Below, piece by piece: positions 45,821 through 57,975 of a DNA stretch of 64,000 nucleotides. Source of the stretch: Ceratothoa steindachneri. Its lineage: Eukaryota > Arthropoda > Malacostraca > Isopoda > Cymothoidae. Under the pieces are notes generated by a model. The model was not told the origin of the DNA. It did not search any database and was given only the letters and a program-made list of their open reading frames with translations. Location: assembly GCA_963969495.1 (NCBI GenBank), contig OZ018329.1, forward strand, positions 74,414,912 through 74,478,911, read 5' to 3'. How positions within the stretch are numbered: the stretch's first letter is position 1; every line of letters starts with the position of its first letter. Position numbers and translations under genes: made by a program.

Positions 45821-46280
45821 GGATTAAAAAAGGCGAATAAAACACTATTTTTAAAAAAAATAAGTAAAACTGATCCTGGAAACTTTCAGCCCATCTTTAT
45901 TACTTCCGTCTTTAGTAAACTACTCTTGAAGTCCATTGTTAGATATATTATTGTGGAGTATCAAGAGATAAATGACTGAATAAAGGATTTACAGCACGGT
46001 TTTCGACGAGGCCATTCATAGTTTAATAAATTGCTCTACTTTTTTATTGAAAATAATCCCAAGGTTTAACCGACCAAGACAATGCTGTAAAGGTAGATTA
46101 TCTCTTTTTTAAAAAGACTTTTGCTACCGTTCAACATAAAAGATTTTATATAACGGGAAAAACGCACGAAATAGAGGACAGTGGACTAAAATGGATTGAT
46201 TATTGACATGAAAACCGTAAGCATTGGTCACTAGAGACGTTCGTCAGGGATCTGTTTTAGAGCTCTTGCGTTTTTAAATA
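45821..46280 (+). pseudogene. CR1-like reverse transcriptase fragment
   Basis: Plus strand: GLKKANKTLFLKKISKTDPG, NFQPIFITSVFSKLL, IKDLQHGFRRGHS and LLYFFIENN; then in a second frame DNAVKVDYLFFKKTFATVQH (motif A region with both Asp lost) and a trace of motif B (VRDLF). TGA, TAG and TAA stops interrupt it. It is more decayed than the CR1 at 3.98 kb and comes from a different copy or subfamily. Confidence 0.72.
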
Positions 46281-46425
46281 TAATTAATCCATCTTAGCAC
46301 AAATTTATTATTGAAGAATCTTGGGTGTTGGGGCGTGATTAATGGAAAGATCGGTTTTGACCCAATAACCCATTCCCTGCGTGAAATGGGCTGAGCTTTT
46401 CCCTGTGGCCATTCTCGGGTACATA

Positions 46426-47357
46426 CGAGGGGCGGTCAATAAGTTTTGCAATTCGGATATAAGGAAACGAGATATGAGGAAAAGTTTTTTATTATTTTTC
46501 AATATAATTACCCTCGATTTCAATGCACTTGTGCCACTTGTCCCTGAGGCTTCGAATTCCCGATAACCAGAAATCTCCCGACTGCTCTTCAATCCCCTCC
46601 TGGACGGCGAGCTGGACATCTCAATCGGCCCCAAACCGGCGTCCACGCAGTTCAGCCTTGAGCTAGTGGAATAAAAAGTAGTCGCTAGGGGCCAGATCTG
46701 GACTGTAGGGGAAATGGTTGAGTTCCTTGAATCTGGACTCGCGCAGGGTAGCTTGTGCAACTCTGGCCTTGTCGACATTGACGACGATGAAATCGATCAT
46801 GAGGCGTGAGGTTTCTAGGGACCCAACGGGCAGAGACCTTGGTCATGGCCAAATTGTCGTGGATGATGTTGATAACACTTCCATGTGATATTCCAAGTTC
46901 TCGCTCGATTTCTTCGACCTTCACCCGTCGATTTTCGAGGATCATCCTCTCCACACGGGCTACATTCTCCTCGTTGGTCACGTCTGACGGGCGTCTTGGA
47001 CGGGGGTCATCTTCAAGGGACTCACGACCATGGCGGAACTCCCTATTCCAGCGAGCAATGGTTGCATAGGAAGCGGCGGTGTCGGTGCACACTGCAACCA
47101 TGCGTTAATGGATCTCTTTTGCATTCTTTCCCTCCTTGTTCAAAAATTTGATCAGTGCGCGGTGCTCAACCTTCTCCATTGTTCAAAAATTTGTGACTGA
47201 CGATCTGCGATCAGCTACTGCTTCTTAAATAGACGAGGCAGGAGCGTACGGCCGCAGGTCCTGACTTGTCATAACTTGTCCTAACACCTCCACAAACAGC
47301 TATCCCCCTTCCTCTGTTTTGCCCAACCGATTCTCAAAACTTATTGACCGCCCCTTG
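46426..47357 (-). mobile_element. Mariner internal-deletion derivative, 932 bp
   Basis: Ends CGAGGGGCGGTCAATAAGTT and, reversed, CAAGGGGCGGTCAATAAGTT (about 23 bp alike), each bordered by TA. Inside is a transposase with its middle missing. Size and clean ends indicate that it moved as a unit. Confidence 0.85.
46492..47179 (-). pseudogene. Mariner transposase, middle deleted
   Basis: ATG at 47179: MEKVEHRALIKFLNKEGKNA, an in-frame TAA, then SYATIARWNREFRHGRESLE, DDPRPRRPSDVT, REL GISHGSV and PRNLTPHDRF (both helix-turn-helix parts). The sequence then jumps to NVDKARVAQATLRES, LNHFPYSPDLAPSDYFLF (third Asp) and RDKWHKCIEIEGNYIEK, stop TAA 46492. The block with the first two catalytic Asp residues is gone (about 130-150 residues). 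Additional TAG and TGA stops lie in the C-terminal part. Confidence 0.85.
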
Positions 47358-47359
47358 TA

Positions 47360-48880
47360 CATATAGCTGTACTGTTTATGATGGGGCGGGGGTGGTCTTT
47401 ACTGCCTTGCTGGCTGCGAGACCAACGAAAGGTCACGGTTCTAGTCTCTGGGAGTGCCACAGTAGATCCAAAACCTGCCCGTCTGGTCGATGATTAGTAG
47501 GACCTATTAAGGAAACCCACCCCGTCGCCATGTCTCGCTAGCTACCTAGTTGGGAGCTTCGGCCTTTGGGAAGTGACCGGTCCCCCGGGAAACTTTTGGT
47601 TGGTGTACGTCCTCACACAGGTGAGAGCCCCTACCTTCAACGCAAACAGGGTAGGAACTTGACAAGTTCCCAGACCCAAACAAGGATAGGCATGAATAAC
47701 TAGACGCGGAATATAGAACACCACCTCCACTGCCTCTTTATTATTGGTCACAAGATTGCAGAAATTTCAATTCGTTGGTAAACTTTACCAAAAAACTACA
47801 ACTAAATCTATATTAGATAATTATCTCCCTACTTGATGTAGGGGGGGGGCGATTTATTTCGTGATAACACCACTCTGACAGGTAGAGGGGTTTTCCTCGA
47901 ACCATTTACCTGCGGCAAATGGGTTTCGCCTTTGCCATCTTCGGAGACGCCCTCGGGCAGCTCCAAGCTTCTTGGACCGGAGAGGGTTGTTTTCCCCTCT
48001 CCAACGGATACGGATTCTGGGGCTTCCCCGATAACCCCTCCTTGTGTAGAGTTACCTCGGGGGATTCAAACCTTTTCGCGGGATCCCCTGTGCTTTCTCA
48101 TGGGCCCTCGAAAACGGCAAGACAGAAGACGGGCCGCTTCGGTTCCCGCCCCCACCGTTGGGCACAGGTGAACTACAATAAGCCATAATAGGGAAAAGGG
48201 GCGGCATCGCCCCCCTAGGGGTGTACCTAGACACGTCGTAGATCCGAGGCTCGTGACACTGATGGGGGCCGTCTTTCCCACTGCTACTGGAGGTCGGCAT
48301 GTCTGCCCCACTGAATGACCTTCGGCCCTGAGTCCCAGGTCAGTATATCCGAAACCTTGGGGGCCCTTTCCTTGGATGTACCTCCTGAGGTGGGGGCGAA
48401 TCTTAGTTCGGTGCTAGATAACACCGAATATGAGCACACTCCTAGCGGCTCAAAGGGCTGACACCCCATCTTAGCTAAAACGAGGGCTCCCCACCTCCCC
48501 CCGCGTGCCTCCATCGTGTCGTTAGACTCACAGGACGCAAAACGCCCGACTCTGTCGCGAGACTGTCTTTGGGGACCTCGAAGGCTGTCCCTTAAAAAAG
48601 GGACAGCATTGACGGAGGGTCAGTAGCCACGCCCCTCATTTCAAGGCGTAATCTGGAAAATCGGGACGCAAGACCCTCTAAAAGAGGGGCCACCTCCTCT
48701 AAAGCTGCTTGGCCCGCCAAATGTTTCAAGGCGGAGGCGGGAAAAGGCTCCCATGGTGGCCTAACCTTCCCAATAAGGACGCGCTGGCGCCACGGACTTC
48801 AGCACATTGGGTGGACGCTGTTGACCCCGATGGTGGGGGCGGCTTACATAATTGTTTTTCTTGTTAGATTTGTTTATTTA
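47360..48880. other. GC-rich block, possible LINE ORF1 or 5' region
   Basis: Base composition rises sharply compared with neighbours and returns to AT-rich at about 48850. Several overlapping frames of 70-90 codons exist on both strands (for example 47919-48188 and 47932-48171 plus), rich in P, S, R and G, none with a recognisable domain. A hairpin is at 48584-48607. The nearest GC-rich relatives in the window are the RNase H LINE at 11.0 kb and the 44.2-45.4 kb stretch, so an ORF1/5' part of that LINE is a guess. Confidence 0.3.
48584..48607. repeat. Perfect 10-bp-arm hairpin
   Basis: GCTGTCCCTT AAAA AAGGGACAGC. It lacks a following T-run, so it is not a bacterial-type terminator. Confidence 0.85.
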
Positions 48881-50682
48881 TAATTTATTATTTAAAAGTT
48901 TATTAGATATTATTCGTTAAATTTTTATTGATGGTCTTTTCAGAAGCTGTGCCCTCGTTGGCGCCATTAGATGACTGGCTCAAATGCGGAACAAATGCTG
49001 CGGCTGTCATCTGGAGGAGTGAATGCCCTCCCGACCCCAACGTGTGCAGGTAGATCTTCGGCTATATATCTTCCACACATTTATAAATGATTGCTAATTA
49101 ATTATTTACCATTAGGTATTTATTCATCTTCAGCCTAAATTAACCCATCCCATTTGTTCCAATTTAGTCCAGTTGCTGCCAATACTTATAACTAAATGAG
49201 GGTGTGGAGGTGTGATTTCCTGTTGTCCCGTCGCTACTGATTTTGTGTTTTTTCCTGAATGGAGCAGAACCCATGCAAAGCCTAAGAACCCGCCCCCGTA
49301 GTCACTTATATTTACATTATTGTTATTTGTTTTCTACGAGAAATTAATTCATAAAATTCCTAACTTTTGTTGCTATGCTGAAAATTTATTTAGCGTGGAA
49401 TTTAAGTTCAGAAAATTCATTCAGTCAAAGAAAAATTATAATTTTTCTTCCCCAACAGACATTCTTGAGGACCAATAAGTCGTGGAAATAAACGAGTTTG
49501 GCCTCTAAAAGAATCAGTTTTAGAAAAAAGAAAACGGGAAAATATATGGTCGCACTTTTGAAAGAAGGAAAACGGTTAAATTTATGAGTTAGACATATTT
49601 TTATTCATAAAATTCCTGCCATTTAATAATTGTATCATTATACTTTTTGTTACCAAATTTTTCTCCTAAAAAGGAGAAAGAAAAATCGTTTTCGAATTAG
49701 GTTGGAAGGATTCTAGATGCTTTTTAACTCTTTTACGGTTTTTATAAGTCCAAATTTCTTTGTCATTCCCATTCATCTGTTAGCTTAACAACTAATTATT
49801 TTCATGTTGGATTACATATTCTGGCAAGAAGACCTACTTTGGGGGGGGGGGGGTAGAAGAGAGGCAGCTTCAGGAGAGGTGCGCGACCTCCGGACCCGTA
49901 TCATCTCGCTGAACTGAATAAAGTCATTCAGAATGTCTGTGGGCGACACCGATGTGTGAGTTAGAACGGAAACTGATCGGTCGGTCGTATCGTCTAGGGG
50001 TTATTTATTCGCTTCGTTTGTGCTGTTTCGAGTTTGTTTAGGTTAAGAATTATTTGTGGTCGAATGCCAGGCAGGTGATCTAAAATTGAGTGGGTGCAGA
50101 TAAAGTATTTGTAGAGGGTGATTAGTAATTCTTTATGTTGCTAAAGGGATATTAACTTTAGAGTTCTTTGGACCTTGAGTTTTGTGTTGGTTTTGCTACG
50201 GATGTTTGTGAAGGGCGTGTATGTATCATAGGTGTAGACGAATTACAACATAAAGCCACACGGGGGGCCAGGCCGACATATTCGTTAAAGTCCCCCCTCT
50301 GCGGAGAAAGCGAGATAATCGAGCCACATGAGGAGAGGCGTGGTAACGTTAGCCGGTGGACTAACAGTTAAACGGCCTACCCTTTTGATCTTCCCGCCGC
50401 ATAGGTGGTCGGGAACGAGCCGCTGTACCTAGGTGACCACTAAAGGCCATACGCAGCGCTCAAAGGATCCAATTACCTACGAGGTCCGGAGGCCCGCGGT
50501 TAAATCGCCATAAAAAGTGGTGCCAGTCAAAAAGAACACCAAGGATGGTGACGGTTGGTGGTGCCTCTAATTAAGAAGCCGACTTAGGCACCACGGTACC
50601 ACCCTCTCCTCACCCCTTGCCCCTTTCCCTTAGATGGGGCGGTCGCCAGGCTGTAAATAAGCCCCATAAGGAAAGAGAAAGG
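48881..50682. other. Unassigned DNA
   Basis: AT-rich to 49840, then a 13-base G run (49841-49853) and GC-richer sequence to 50680. A hairpin GTGGTGCCT/AGGCACCAC lies at about 50550-50592. No coding is recognised. Confidence 0.4.
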
Positions 50683-51425
50683 ATTATTCGGTGAGGGACG
50701 ATAGAGGACCAGTTAGAGAAGATCGGTCCTTCGCCCAGTTTCGAAATAACTTAAGAATCGTCACGTTTTGTATCGGTACCATACCGAGCTATCCTTTACA
50801 GACTTAGAAGAAGTCTGACTGGACCACAATTCCTAGTGCCAAACCATGAATTTTTACAGCAAGAGAAGAAGATTATTCGGTGAGAGACGATAGAGGACCA
50901 GTTCGAGAAGATCGGTCCTTCACCCATTTAAATTAACTTAGAAACGTCACGTTTTGTATCAGTGCCATACGGAGCTATCTTTTACAGACTTAGAAGAAGA
51001 CTGACTGAATCACAATCCCTAGTGTCAAACCAGGTATTTCAACAGCAAGGGAAGAAGATTATTCGGTGAGAGACGATAGAGGACCAGATCGAGGAGATCA
51101 ATCCTTCACCCAGTGTCGAATTAACTTAGAAAACGTCACGTTTTCGTATCGGTGCCATACCGAAGTATCCTTCACAGTAAGAAGCCTGGCTGGATTACAA
51201 TTTCTAGTGCCAAACCAGGAATTTTGGCAGCAAGAGAAGAAGATTATTATTCGGTGAGAGACGATAGAGGATCAGTTCGAGAAGATCGGTCCTTCCCCCA
51301 GTTCCGAAATAACTTAGAAACGTTACGTTTTGTATCGGTGCCAGACCGAAGTATCCTTCACAGGCTTAGTAAGAAGCCTGGCTAGACCAACATTCCTAGT
51401 GCGAAACAGGAATTTCGCAAGTAAG
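50683..51425 (+). repeat. Four tandem units of about 187 bp
   Basis: Units start at 50683, 50872, 51058 and 51246 with ATTATTCGGTGAGRGACGAT, then CGGTCCTTC, CACGTTTTGTATCGGTGCCA and CCTAGTGCCAAACCAGGAAT. Periods are 189, 186 and 188. Each unit has a small hairpin before its last third. Part of the unit is open in one frame (SVRDDRGPVREDRSF), but stops in other parts and non-triplet periods argue against one long protein. Confidence 0.9.
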
Positions 51426-53744
51426 GAATAGCAGAACCGGTCACCCTCGAGTGACTCTCAAATTGCGATCTTAATACCGAAGAGAAAAGAAGAATCAATA
51501 CCCGAGGAAGATCCAATTTTTCAAGTACATTCAAAATCTCCTCGTATACTCCAAAATCCAGTTGGGCAACCCCTCAAAGAAGACTAGGATACAAAAAGGC
51601 TTCAAGAGGACCCAGAAGAGCACTCCTTGTGCCAGAGAGTACAACTCCTCCCTCCACGTTTTGACGTAGAACCGAAGAATCGGACATCGGGTCCCCTACC
51701 CCCCTCCCATCTCGTGGAAAATCTACAATCGGCCGCTGCAACCCAACGAAACGAGATAAAAGCCATCTAGTGACATCCGGCAATCCTTAATCCTTTCGTT
51801 CATGTAAGTCAGAATGACCATTTATATTTGTATTGATTTAGTAGGAGTTTATTACGGTACCCAAATTAGCTGAAGTAGAGATAATTTTTAGTGAACCTCG
51901 TCATATTTACAGTTAGAAGAGTGAAACTTGGAGTTTAATGCTAATCTAAAAGGGTCACTATAAAATAACTAATCGGCAATTGGTTTGTTTACTTGGAGAC
52001 TATTTCGATTTGGACATGAGTAGATTCTGAAATAGGCCCGGTTTCAAGTATGATTATTTCCGTTAAACTAATGAGAGGATTGTAAATATTTTATTTTCTG
52101 TAGTTAATTGATAAATTTAAAATATATATTTATTTTTGGATAATTCTGGTGTTTCAATGGATCTTTTACGTGTTTAACAGGCTCTCTCCTTAAAACGGAT
52201 TAAACGCTGTGTCACTCTCTCAATAATAGGGTAATTAAAAAGGTCCACTTAGCAATATAGAAGTAATGTTGTCCTTCATAAGTAATAGGATCAGACTGGT
52301 GCTCTAAAGTCATTGAACATATAAATTCTCTGACAGAAAAAAAATAAAGCAACAACAACAATACCACGACAATAGGTGAACCTAATATTGTAAGCGAAGA
52401 ATATTACTGAGGATTATTTGGGAGAGTCTGTCATTCTGTCATCTTGGAGCCATTATTGCAATAAATATTTCTATAGACTGTATTATTTTTCTGTGCTAAT
52501 ATGTTACTTTGAGATCATGTGTGGTATGATTGTACTCTTATGAGATGAGTGCTGTGGGTTGGTATGTTGTGCATGCAAAGGTTGAAGGATAGGGGGTGTG
52601 AGAATGTCACTTTATGGCACACTATTGAATAATGACCTGCATTTTGGGTTGTATTATTGGTCTTGACCCTAGCTTGTGGGTTGGAGGGTAAATTGAATTA
52701 TTTTTTATTGTATTGATGTATTTGTTCGCTTAGAATGTTTGTGTTCAGATATGCCGGGAGATTGTGTCGTGTGCTACTATGTAACTACTATTATCCTTCT
52801 TTGTGGTGGTGAGTTTGGGGGGTTAATTTTGTAAGTGGAGTTGTAGCTGAGGGATTTTTACAAACATGATGTGAAGGATCGAATGGGATTAGTGTTGAGG
52901 TTCGGTTGTGGATGTTTCTCTAATGTTTTGGATTGTATTGGGTTTGCATGATGATAGTTCGTTTAAGGGGATTTATTGGATTTGAAGATGTTTATCTTTT
53001 TCCAGATGGAGTGGATTGTGTTAGGTATCCAGAAGTAGTTGAAGATGTTTGTTACAGCTTAGTGATGGTTGAATATGTGGTATTGACCTATGGATGTATA
53101 ATTTTTACGGTTTTTGAGGGTGGTTTGTGTGTATGTGGTATGTTTGCTTCGCTTGCTTTAATTATGGCGTGAGTGAAGTCTTTTACCTGCTAAATCTAAG
53201 GAAGGGAAACCTGTGAGGTTGAAGTTTATAAGGTTGTGTGTGAGTTGTTCCCAGTTTTCTTTGTTGTAAACATATCTATTTTATAAAATTATTCAAAATG
53301 TAAAAATAAAAAAGTTAATACTGTAGATTGTCAATTTCATTTCAGAAACTGTGTTTTTTTCACACCGTCTTCTTCGCACACTTTCGCCACCGACGCTCTA
53401 ACCTCTAACTTCCTTTTAAGATCCAGTTCTGGTTCACAGGTAGGCTTATAGTTGGTAGTCAGGGGGTAACCGATGTAAGCCTCTTCGAGAGTGGTACGAT
53501 TACCAAGGGGTGATTTGTCACCGAATTTTGTTACCAGCCAAATGGGTTTCTTGGTTCAGCTGGGCGGCTGCCTAGTTGCTTCCTCATTGAATGCTTAGTA
53601 TTCACAAGGCTACGACTCTAAAATAGAAAAGTCATTCTTGCTTAATAGGCCTGGTAAATTGGTAATCAGAGACTTCCTCAACAGGTAAAAGTAATCTTGG
53701 AGCTGGATTCAATATTCTTTATTCGGCGGGAACTTGGACTCGTC
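51426..53744. other. Unassigned DNA
   Basis: 51430-51790 is largely free of stops in one plus frame and one minus frame, but no domain is seen. 52490-53250 has a strong G/T against A/C strand bias, like the antisense LINE at 34 kb, which suggests an unrecognised reversed retroelement. Confidence 0.35.
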
Positions 53745-54157
53745 TTCAGATGGTTGCCATCATCATCACTAACTCTATAATTTAAGAAGGGGATTTTTTG
53801 AGTATTTGAATAATAATTTCATCTTGTTTGGTAATGACTTATGTTTTTTTATCAAAGTTATTTCTAATAATTCTTTTATAATATCAAAAAACAAAATGGT
53901 GAAGTTCATAAATAAATATAAGTATAGAAATTTTGAGAAGTTTTTTAAAACCATAGGAATTACAAATGGTGAAGTTCAGAAAATTCATTTTTATATATCT
54001 TCTATTCTTTTAGAACTCTATATTTTATTAGCAACGGGATATTTTGTAAGGGGGGGGGGGGAATTAAGTTTACAATTCCTTTTTAAAAATTAATCTTAGT
54101 AGCGAAGCGCAAGCTCACCACCCCATAGGGAAGAGTGGCAAAGCCATTGCCTGGTTT
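53745..54157 (-). repeat. Dispersed repeat family A, long copy reversed
   Basis: Read on the minus strand it starts CCAGGCAATGGCTTTGCC (54157 inward), passes GCTTCGCTACTAAGATTAA, GAACTTCACCATTTGTAATT and ATAACTTTGATAAAAAAACA, and ends GATGATGATGG. It matches 14796-15255 along its whole length. A G10 run at 54051-54060 lies inside. Confidence 0.82.
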
Positions 54158-55497
54158 CTTGATAAAGGAATTCATCTTTAAACGCAGTCCAGCTCTCGTT
54201 TTACATATACGACCCGCGGACATGCGGTATTTTGACTTTTCACTCGAATTAATTTTTATACATTTGATTAGTTCTCATAATATTAAATTTATTCTTTCTA
54301 CTTACATTGACATTATTTTATAATAAAATTATTTTTATTTTAATCACTAATATCTACATATTACAGAAACAAAACCAAACCATTACATTTGTTGTTTTCT
54401 TAAGTCTATTTGTCATGGTTGCCAACTGTCACCATTTCTCTTATTTAGGCGATCTAAACTATAAATGCCTCCTTTTTTCATCAATTAAGCCCGATTTATA
54501 TTAAATATATTGAAAATATATAATAGAAAGTACTATCTATAGACCTTTACATGAATTTTCTTTTTATTAACCAAAATTTACTATATAAATTCGTTTAAAG
54601 TTTGTTGATATACCGGTAGTGGAATAAAAATTATTTAGTTAATGGTGAAAATAAGCAAGTCATTAATAAAATGACAATAATTTGGAGAAATTTAACTAGG
54701 CTGTTTAATTGTGACTATAATCCAAAGGACAAGTATTTCTAATTTGTGAACGGTGTTCCTTTTATAACTAACACATCATTTGAATTCCCTTTACATATAA
54801 TTTTATTTTGGTTTACCGTGAACCAATTATAAGATTTAATAAGACTCTGAAGTGCTCATTTTTGAGGTAGGTTTAGTTGTCTCATTCAATCTGGAAATGT
54901 GAGCACTCAATAAGCTCACACGTAACTCCTTTGGGTAAATAGTTTCCTTGAAAGAAAAAAGTGCAAAATATATATATAAAAGATCATTAATCACTAAAAT
55001 ATCAGCAATAATTGCAGGATAATATAAGACTGATTACTATTCAAAGATGGTTGTGAATACATAACAACAAGAGGACAGAGGACAAAGCCATCTAGTGGTC
55101 ACTCCCATAAATACTTTTTTTTTTATTTTAACTATTTTAACAATGGTTTTCTTTGTTTTCATTTAAATTTATTTTTGCATGTTATATAGAAAACATACTG
55201 TCCTCCTCGGACAGTCTCTTTCTTAAGCTAGAATTTGTCCGGTTTAACCGATATCCGGACTAACGGGGGCAGTTTTAATTAGGGTGGACTGCATCAATAT
55301 TCTAATCAATGGATCAAGAAAAAAAGTATTATGTCTCTTTGTTCCTTCCTGCTTTATGGATTATCTCCCTGGAATATTGTGACAAAAAAATTGATTTCAT
55401 ATAAAATAATTGCATTAAATTATGTAACCGTCTGCATTTTTTCAGATAATTTTTAAAAAAATCAACCAAAAAAGTTATTTTATAATAGTAATATTAA
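54158..55497. other. Unassigned AT-rich DNA
   Basis: No coding. A GTCCGG ... CCGGAC inverted motif at about 55239-55262 inside TTTAACCGATATCC resembles pogo/Tigger-type ends, but no partner was found. Confidence 0.35.
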
Positions 55498-55760
55498 TTA
55501 ATCCTTTGCCTGCCCCAATGGCATTGATGCAATAAACAAGCGTGCATCACATGTGAGGTACTGGGCGTACCGATTATTATTTATCAGTCATACGTCCTGT
55601 GTATCACATATGATGCAAATGATCATTTTATATAAAATGTCTTTTATGAAGGATTTGTTGCTAATTTTTCTTTTTCTTCTACCTTTTAGGTATAAACTGG
55701 TATATAAATCAATATATAAGCTCAATATAAATTATAAACATAAATATAAAGTATATATAA

Positions 55761-57364
55761 AGGCCTGCCAAAAGAAGGTATGCGACTCGGCATCAGGCAG
55801 AAGTAGCGGCAAGGCCAAATAATGCGCCAGTAGTGCCAGGTACAACATCAGCCCAAGGTAATGCAGCAACTTGGGATTTCAATTTTGCAGAGAGAGACAG
55901 AATTAGTTTTTCTGGTAGTCCAGGTCTGAAAAAACGTATTATTCCTCCTCAAGATGGGATTGTGGATCCAATCGAAGTGTTCAGACAGTTCTTTGATTAC
56001 CACATAATTGATATGATGGTAGTCGAAACTAACAGATATGCTTCTCAATATGTAGCTTCCCACCAGATTCGTCGGCATTCACGAATGAACAGATGGCAAG
56101 ATGTAACAAGAAAAGAAATGAAGACTTTTTTAGGTGTAATTATAATTACAGGTCTCATACAATTTCCAAAGATAGAAGATTATTGGAAAACCGATGAAGT
56201 ATATTTTCATTCTTTATTTCATAACATTAATATGAGCTATAATAGATTTTCACTTATCCTAAAAAACTGGCATGTCTCAAACAATGAAACTACACAGCCC
56301 GATGATAGGCTACACAAAATATCAGATTTCATGAAGTTGCTTATTTCAAACCTTCAGGAAATTTACATTCCAGGAGGAGACATCTGTTGATGAAACTATG
56401 ACTTCACATAAAGGCAGACTTGCATTCAGACAGTACAATCCAAACAAAGCGTATAAATACGGGATAAAACTGTTCAAGCTATGTGAGCTGAGCGGGTACG
56501 TTTGGAATTTCTCAGTATATTGTGGACAAGGATCTACAAATAAATTACCTAGTTTGGATCATTCTGGGTCTGTAGTTGTTTAACTGGCAAAGGATTTGCT
56601 AAATGAGGGCAGGGTTTTAGTTGCTGACAACTGGTACAGCAGCATTCAGTTAGCTAAATATCTGAAGAATAGAAATACAGAGTACTGTGGAACTATGAGA
56701 CGAAATAGAATTGGAATACCAAATGCAATAAAATGTGCAAAACTGAAACAGGGTCAAATAAAAGGAGCTATGAATGAAAATGGAATTAGAATAACGAAGT
56801 TTTAGGATAAAAGAGGTCTTCATAATATTAACTTTTCATGGGGTTAATCAGATGGAAACAGGTAAAAGAACACTTCATGGCAATGTTGTGTCAAAACCAA
56901 TAGTAATACAGGATTATAACAGAGTGAAATGTGGAATTGATCTCTCAGATCAAATGATATCATACTATAGCCCTGCTAGAAAAAGTGTGAAGTGGTACAG
57001 GAAGGTGCTGATGGAATGTATAAGCATAGCTGTATTGAATAGTTGGGTTCTTCTCAATAAGTTTTATAGTGCAATCATTGTTCAGCTTTCATCATTCACA
57101 AAGTCTGTAGGCAGCGCCTTGTCAGGTTTAGGAGAGGAAAGCAGTGTTACCAAACTTCTGAGAATTGAACATGGATTGAAGACAATTCAAAGAGTAGGTG
57201 GTAGTGGAAAAGTTACCCGTAAAAGATGTCATGGCTGTTACGAGAAACTTCGAGCAGCAGCTGATCGTAAGCAAGCCATAGCAAAAGCAAACAAGTGTCT
57301 ACTGAATGTGTACAATGTAAATGACCTTTTTGCTTACCTTAATTCAATGAGAAGCACACAGTAA
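55761..57364 (+). pseudogene. piggyBac transposase
   Basis: Open from 55761 without an ATG (RRYATRHQAEVAARPNN). Then VDPIEVFRQFFDYHIIDMMV, MKTFLGVIIITGLIQFPKIE, SVDETMTSHKGRLAFRQYNP (first Asp), RVLVADNWYSSIQLAKYL (second Asp), DKRGLHNINFSWG (third Asp), CGIDLSDQMISYYSPARKS and a C-terminal RKRCHGCYEKLR zinc-binding start. The intact enzyme excises and inserts at TTAA. Breaks: a frameshift near 56385, TAA 56581, TAG 56803, a further stop and a frameshift near 56830-56850. All acidic active-site residues survive and the last 170 codons are clean, so it decayed recently. The N-terminus is uncertain, since the region before 55761 is not in frame. Confidence 0.9.
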
Positions 57365-57751
57365 AATAGAAGAAATACTTTTTCAACATATTTATATAAG
57401 GTAATTGCAAGAATTTTTTTTGCTTGTTTTGGATCAATTTTGAAGAAATTTCCTGTTTTTCATAACTTTTTATCTTTAGATAAGCTTTCATTTACATAAT
57501 AAATAATCAAAACTAAATATTTTCTAATTCAACCTTTCAATCACATTGAATTTCTTTCAAACGCTGTGTGCATCCATATAGATGCACAAATAGTGTAATT
57601 ATAGTATAAATCACACCCTCTAATAAGGAAAAGCCTTAGTTTCCACACGACCACCAAAAGATATGGTCCTACGTAATACTGGAGCTGTGCATCACATATG
57701 ATGCACAAGCGTATGAGGCTGACGTTATGTGCATCACAGGACAGGAAAAGG
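57365..57751. other. piggyBac 3' untranslated and subterminal region
   Basis: AT-rich, with two hairpins built on GTGCATC/GATGCAC (57568-57590 and 57687-57706) that match words near the left end. Confidence 0.6.
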
Positions 57752-57975
57752 GTTAAAAAACGTTTATAAACCCAAACCTCGTAATCTTACGGTTTAATTT
57801 GTGATTTTAGTACTCCCCAAATTACTGAAACAAATTAAAATTAATACTGCATTTAGATACACTGAATTGCCAAAACTCATAATATATAGGGGTAAAGGTT
57901 GGCAGCGCCACCGTACCCTGACACCGGGGAAATTCCTAGACTTCTATCAGTTGAATTCTGGCATCTCGTGGGTCA

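Larger units (their letters stand above)
55502..57752 (+). mobile_element. piggyBac-type transposon with TTAA target sites
   Basis: TTAA at 55498-55501 and 57753-57756 flank ends TCCTTTGCCTGCCCC and, reversed, CCCTTTTCCTGTCCT. TTAA target duplication and CCC-type ends define piggyBac. Subterminal palindromic words based on GTGCATCACATATGATGCAC occur at about 55538, 55600, 57568, 57687 and 57729. Confidence 0.88.

Noticed and set aside
48584..48607. Perfect hairpin as a Rho-independent terminator
   Set aside because: The setting is eukaryotic and there is no following T-run.
52933..53172. 79-codon hydrophobic frame
   Set aside because: It lies in a G/T-biased strand; no signal, domain or second copy supports it.
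55239..55262. Pogo/Tigger-like inverted motif
   Set aside because: No matching second end or transposase fragment was found nearby.
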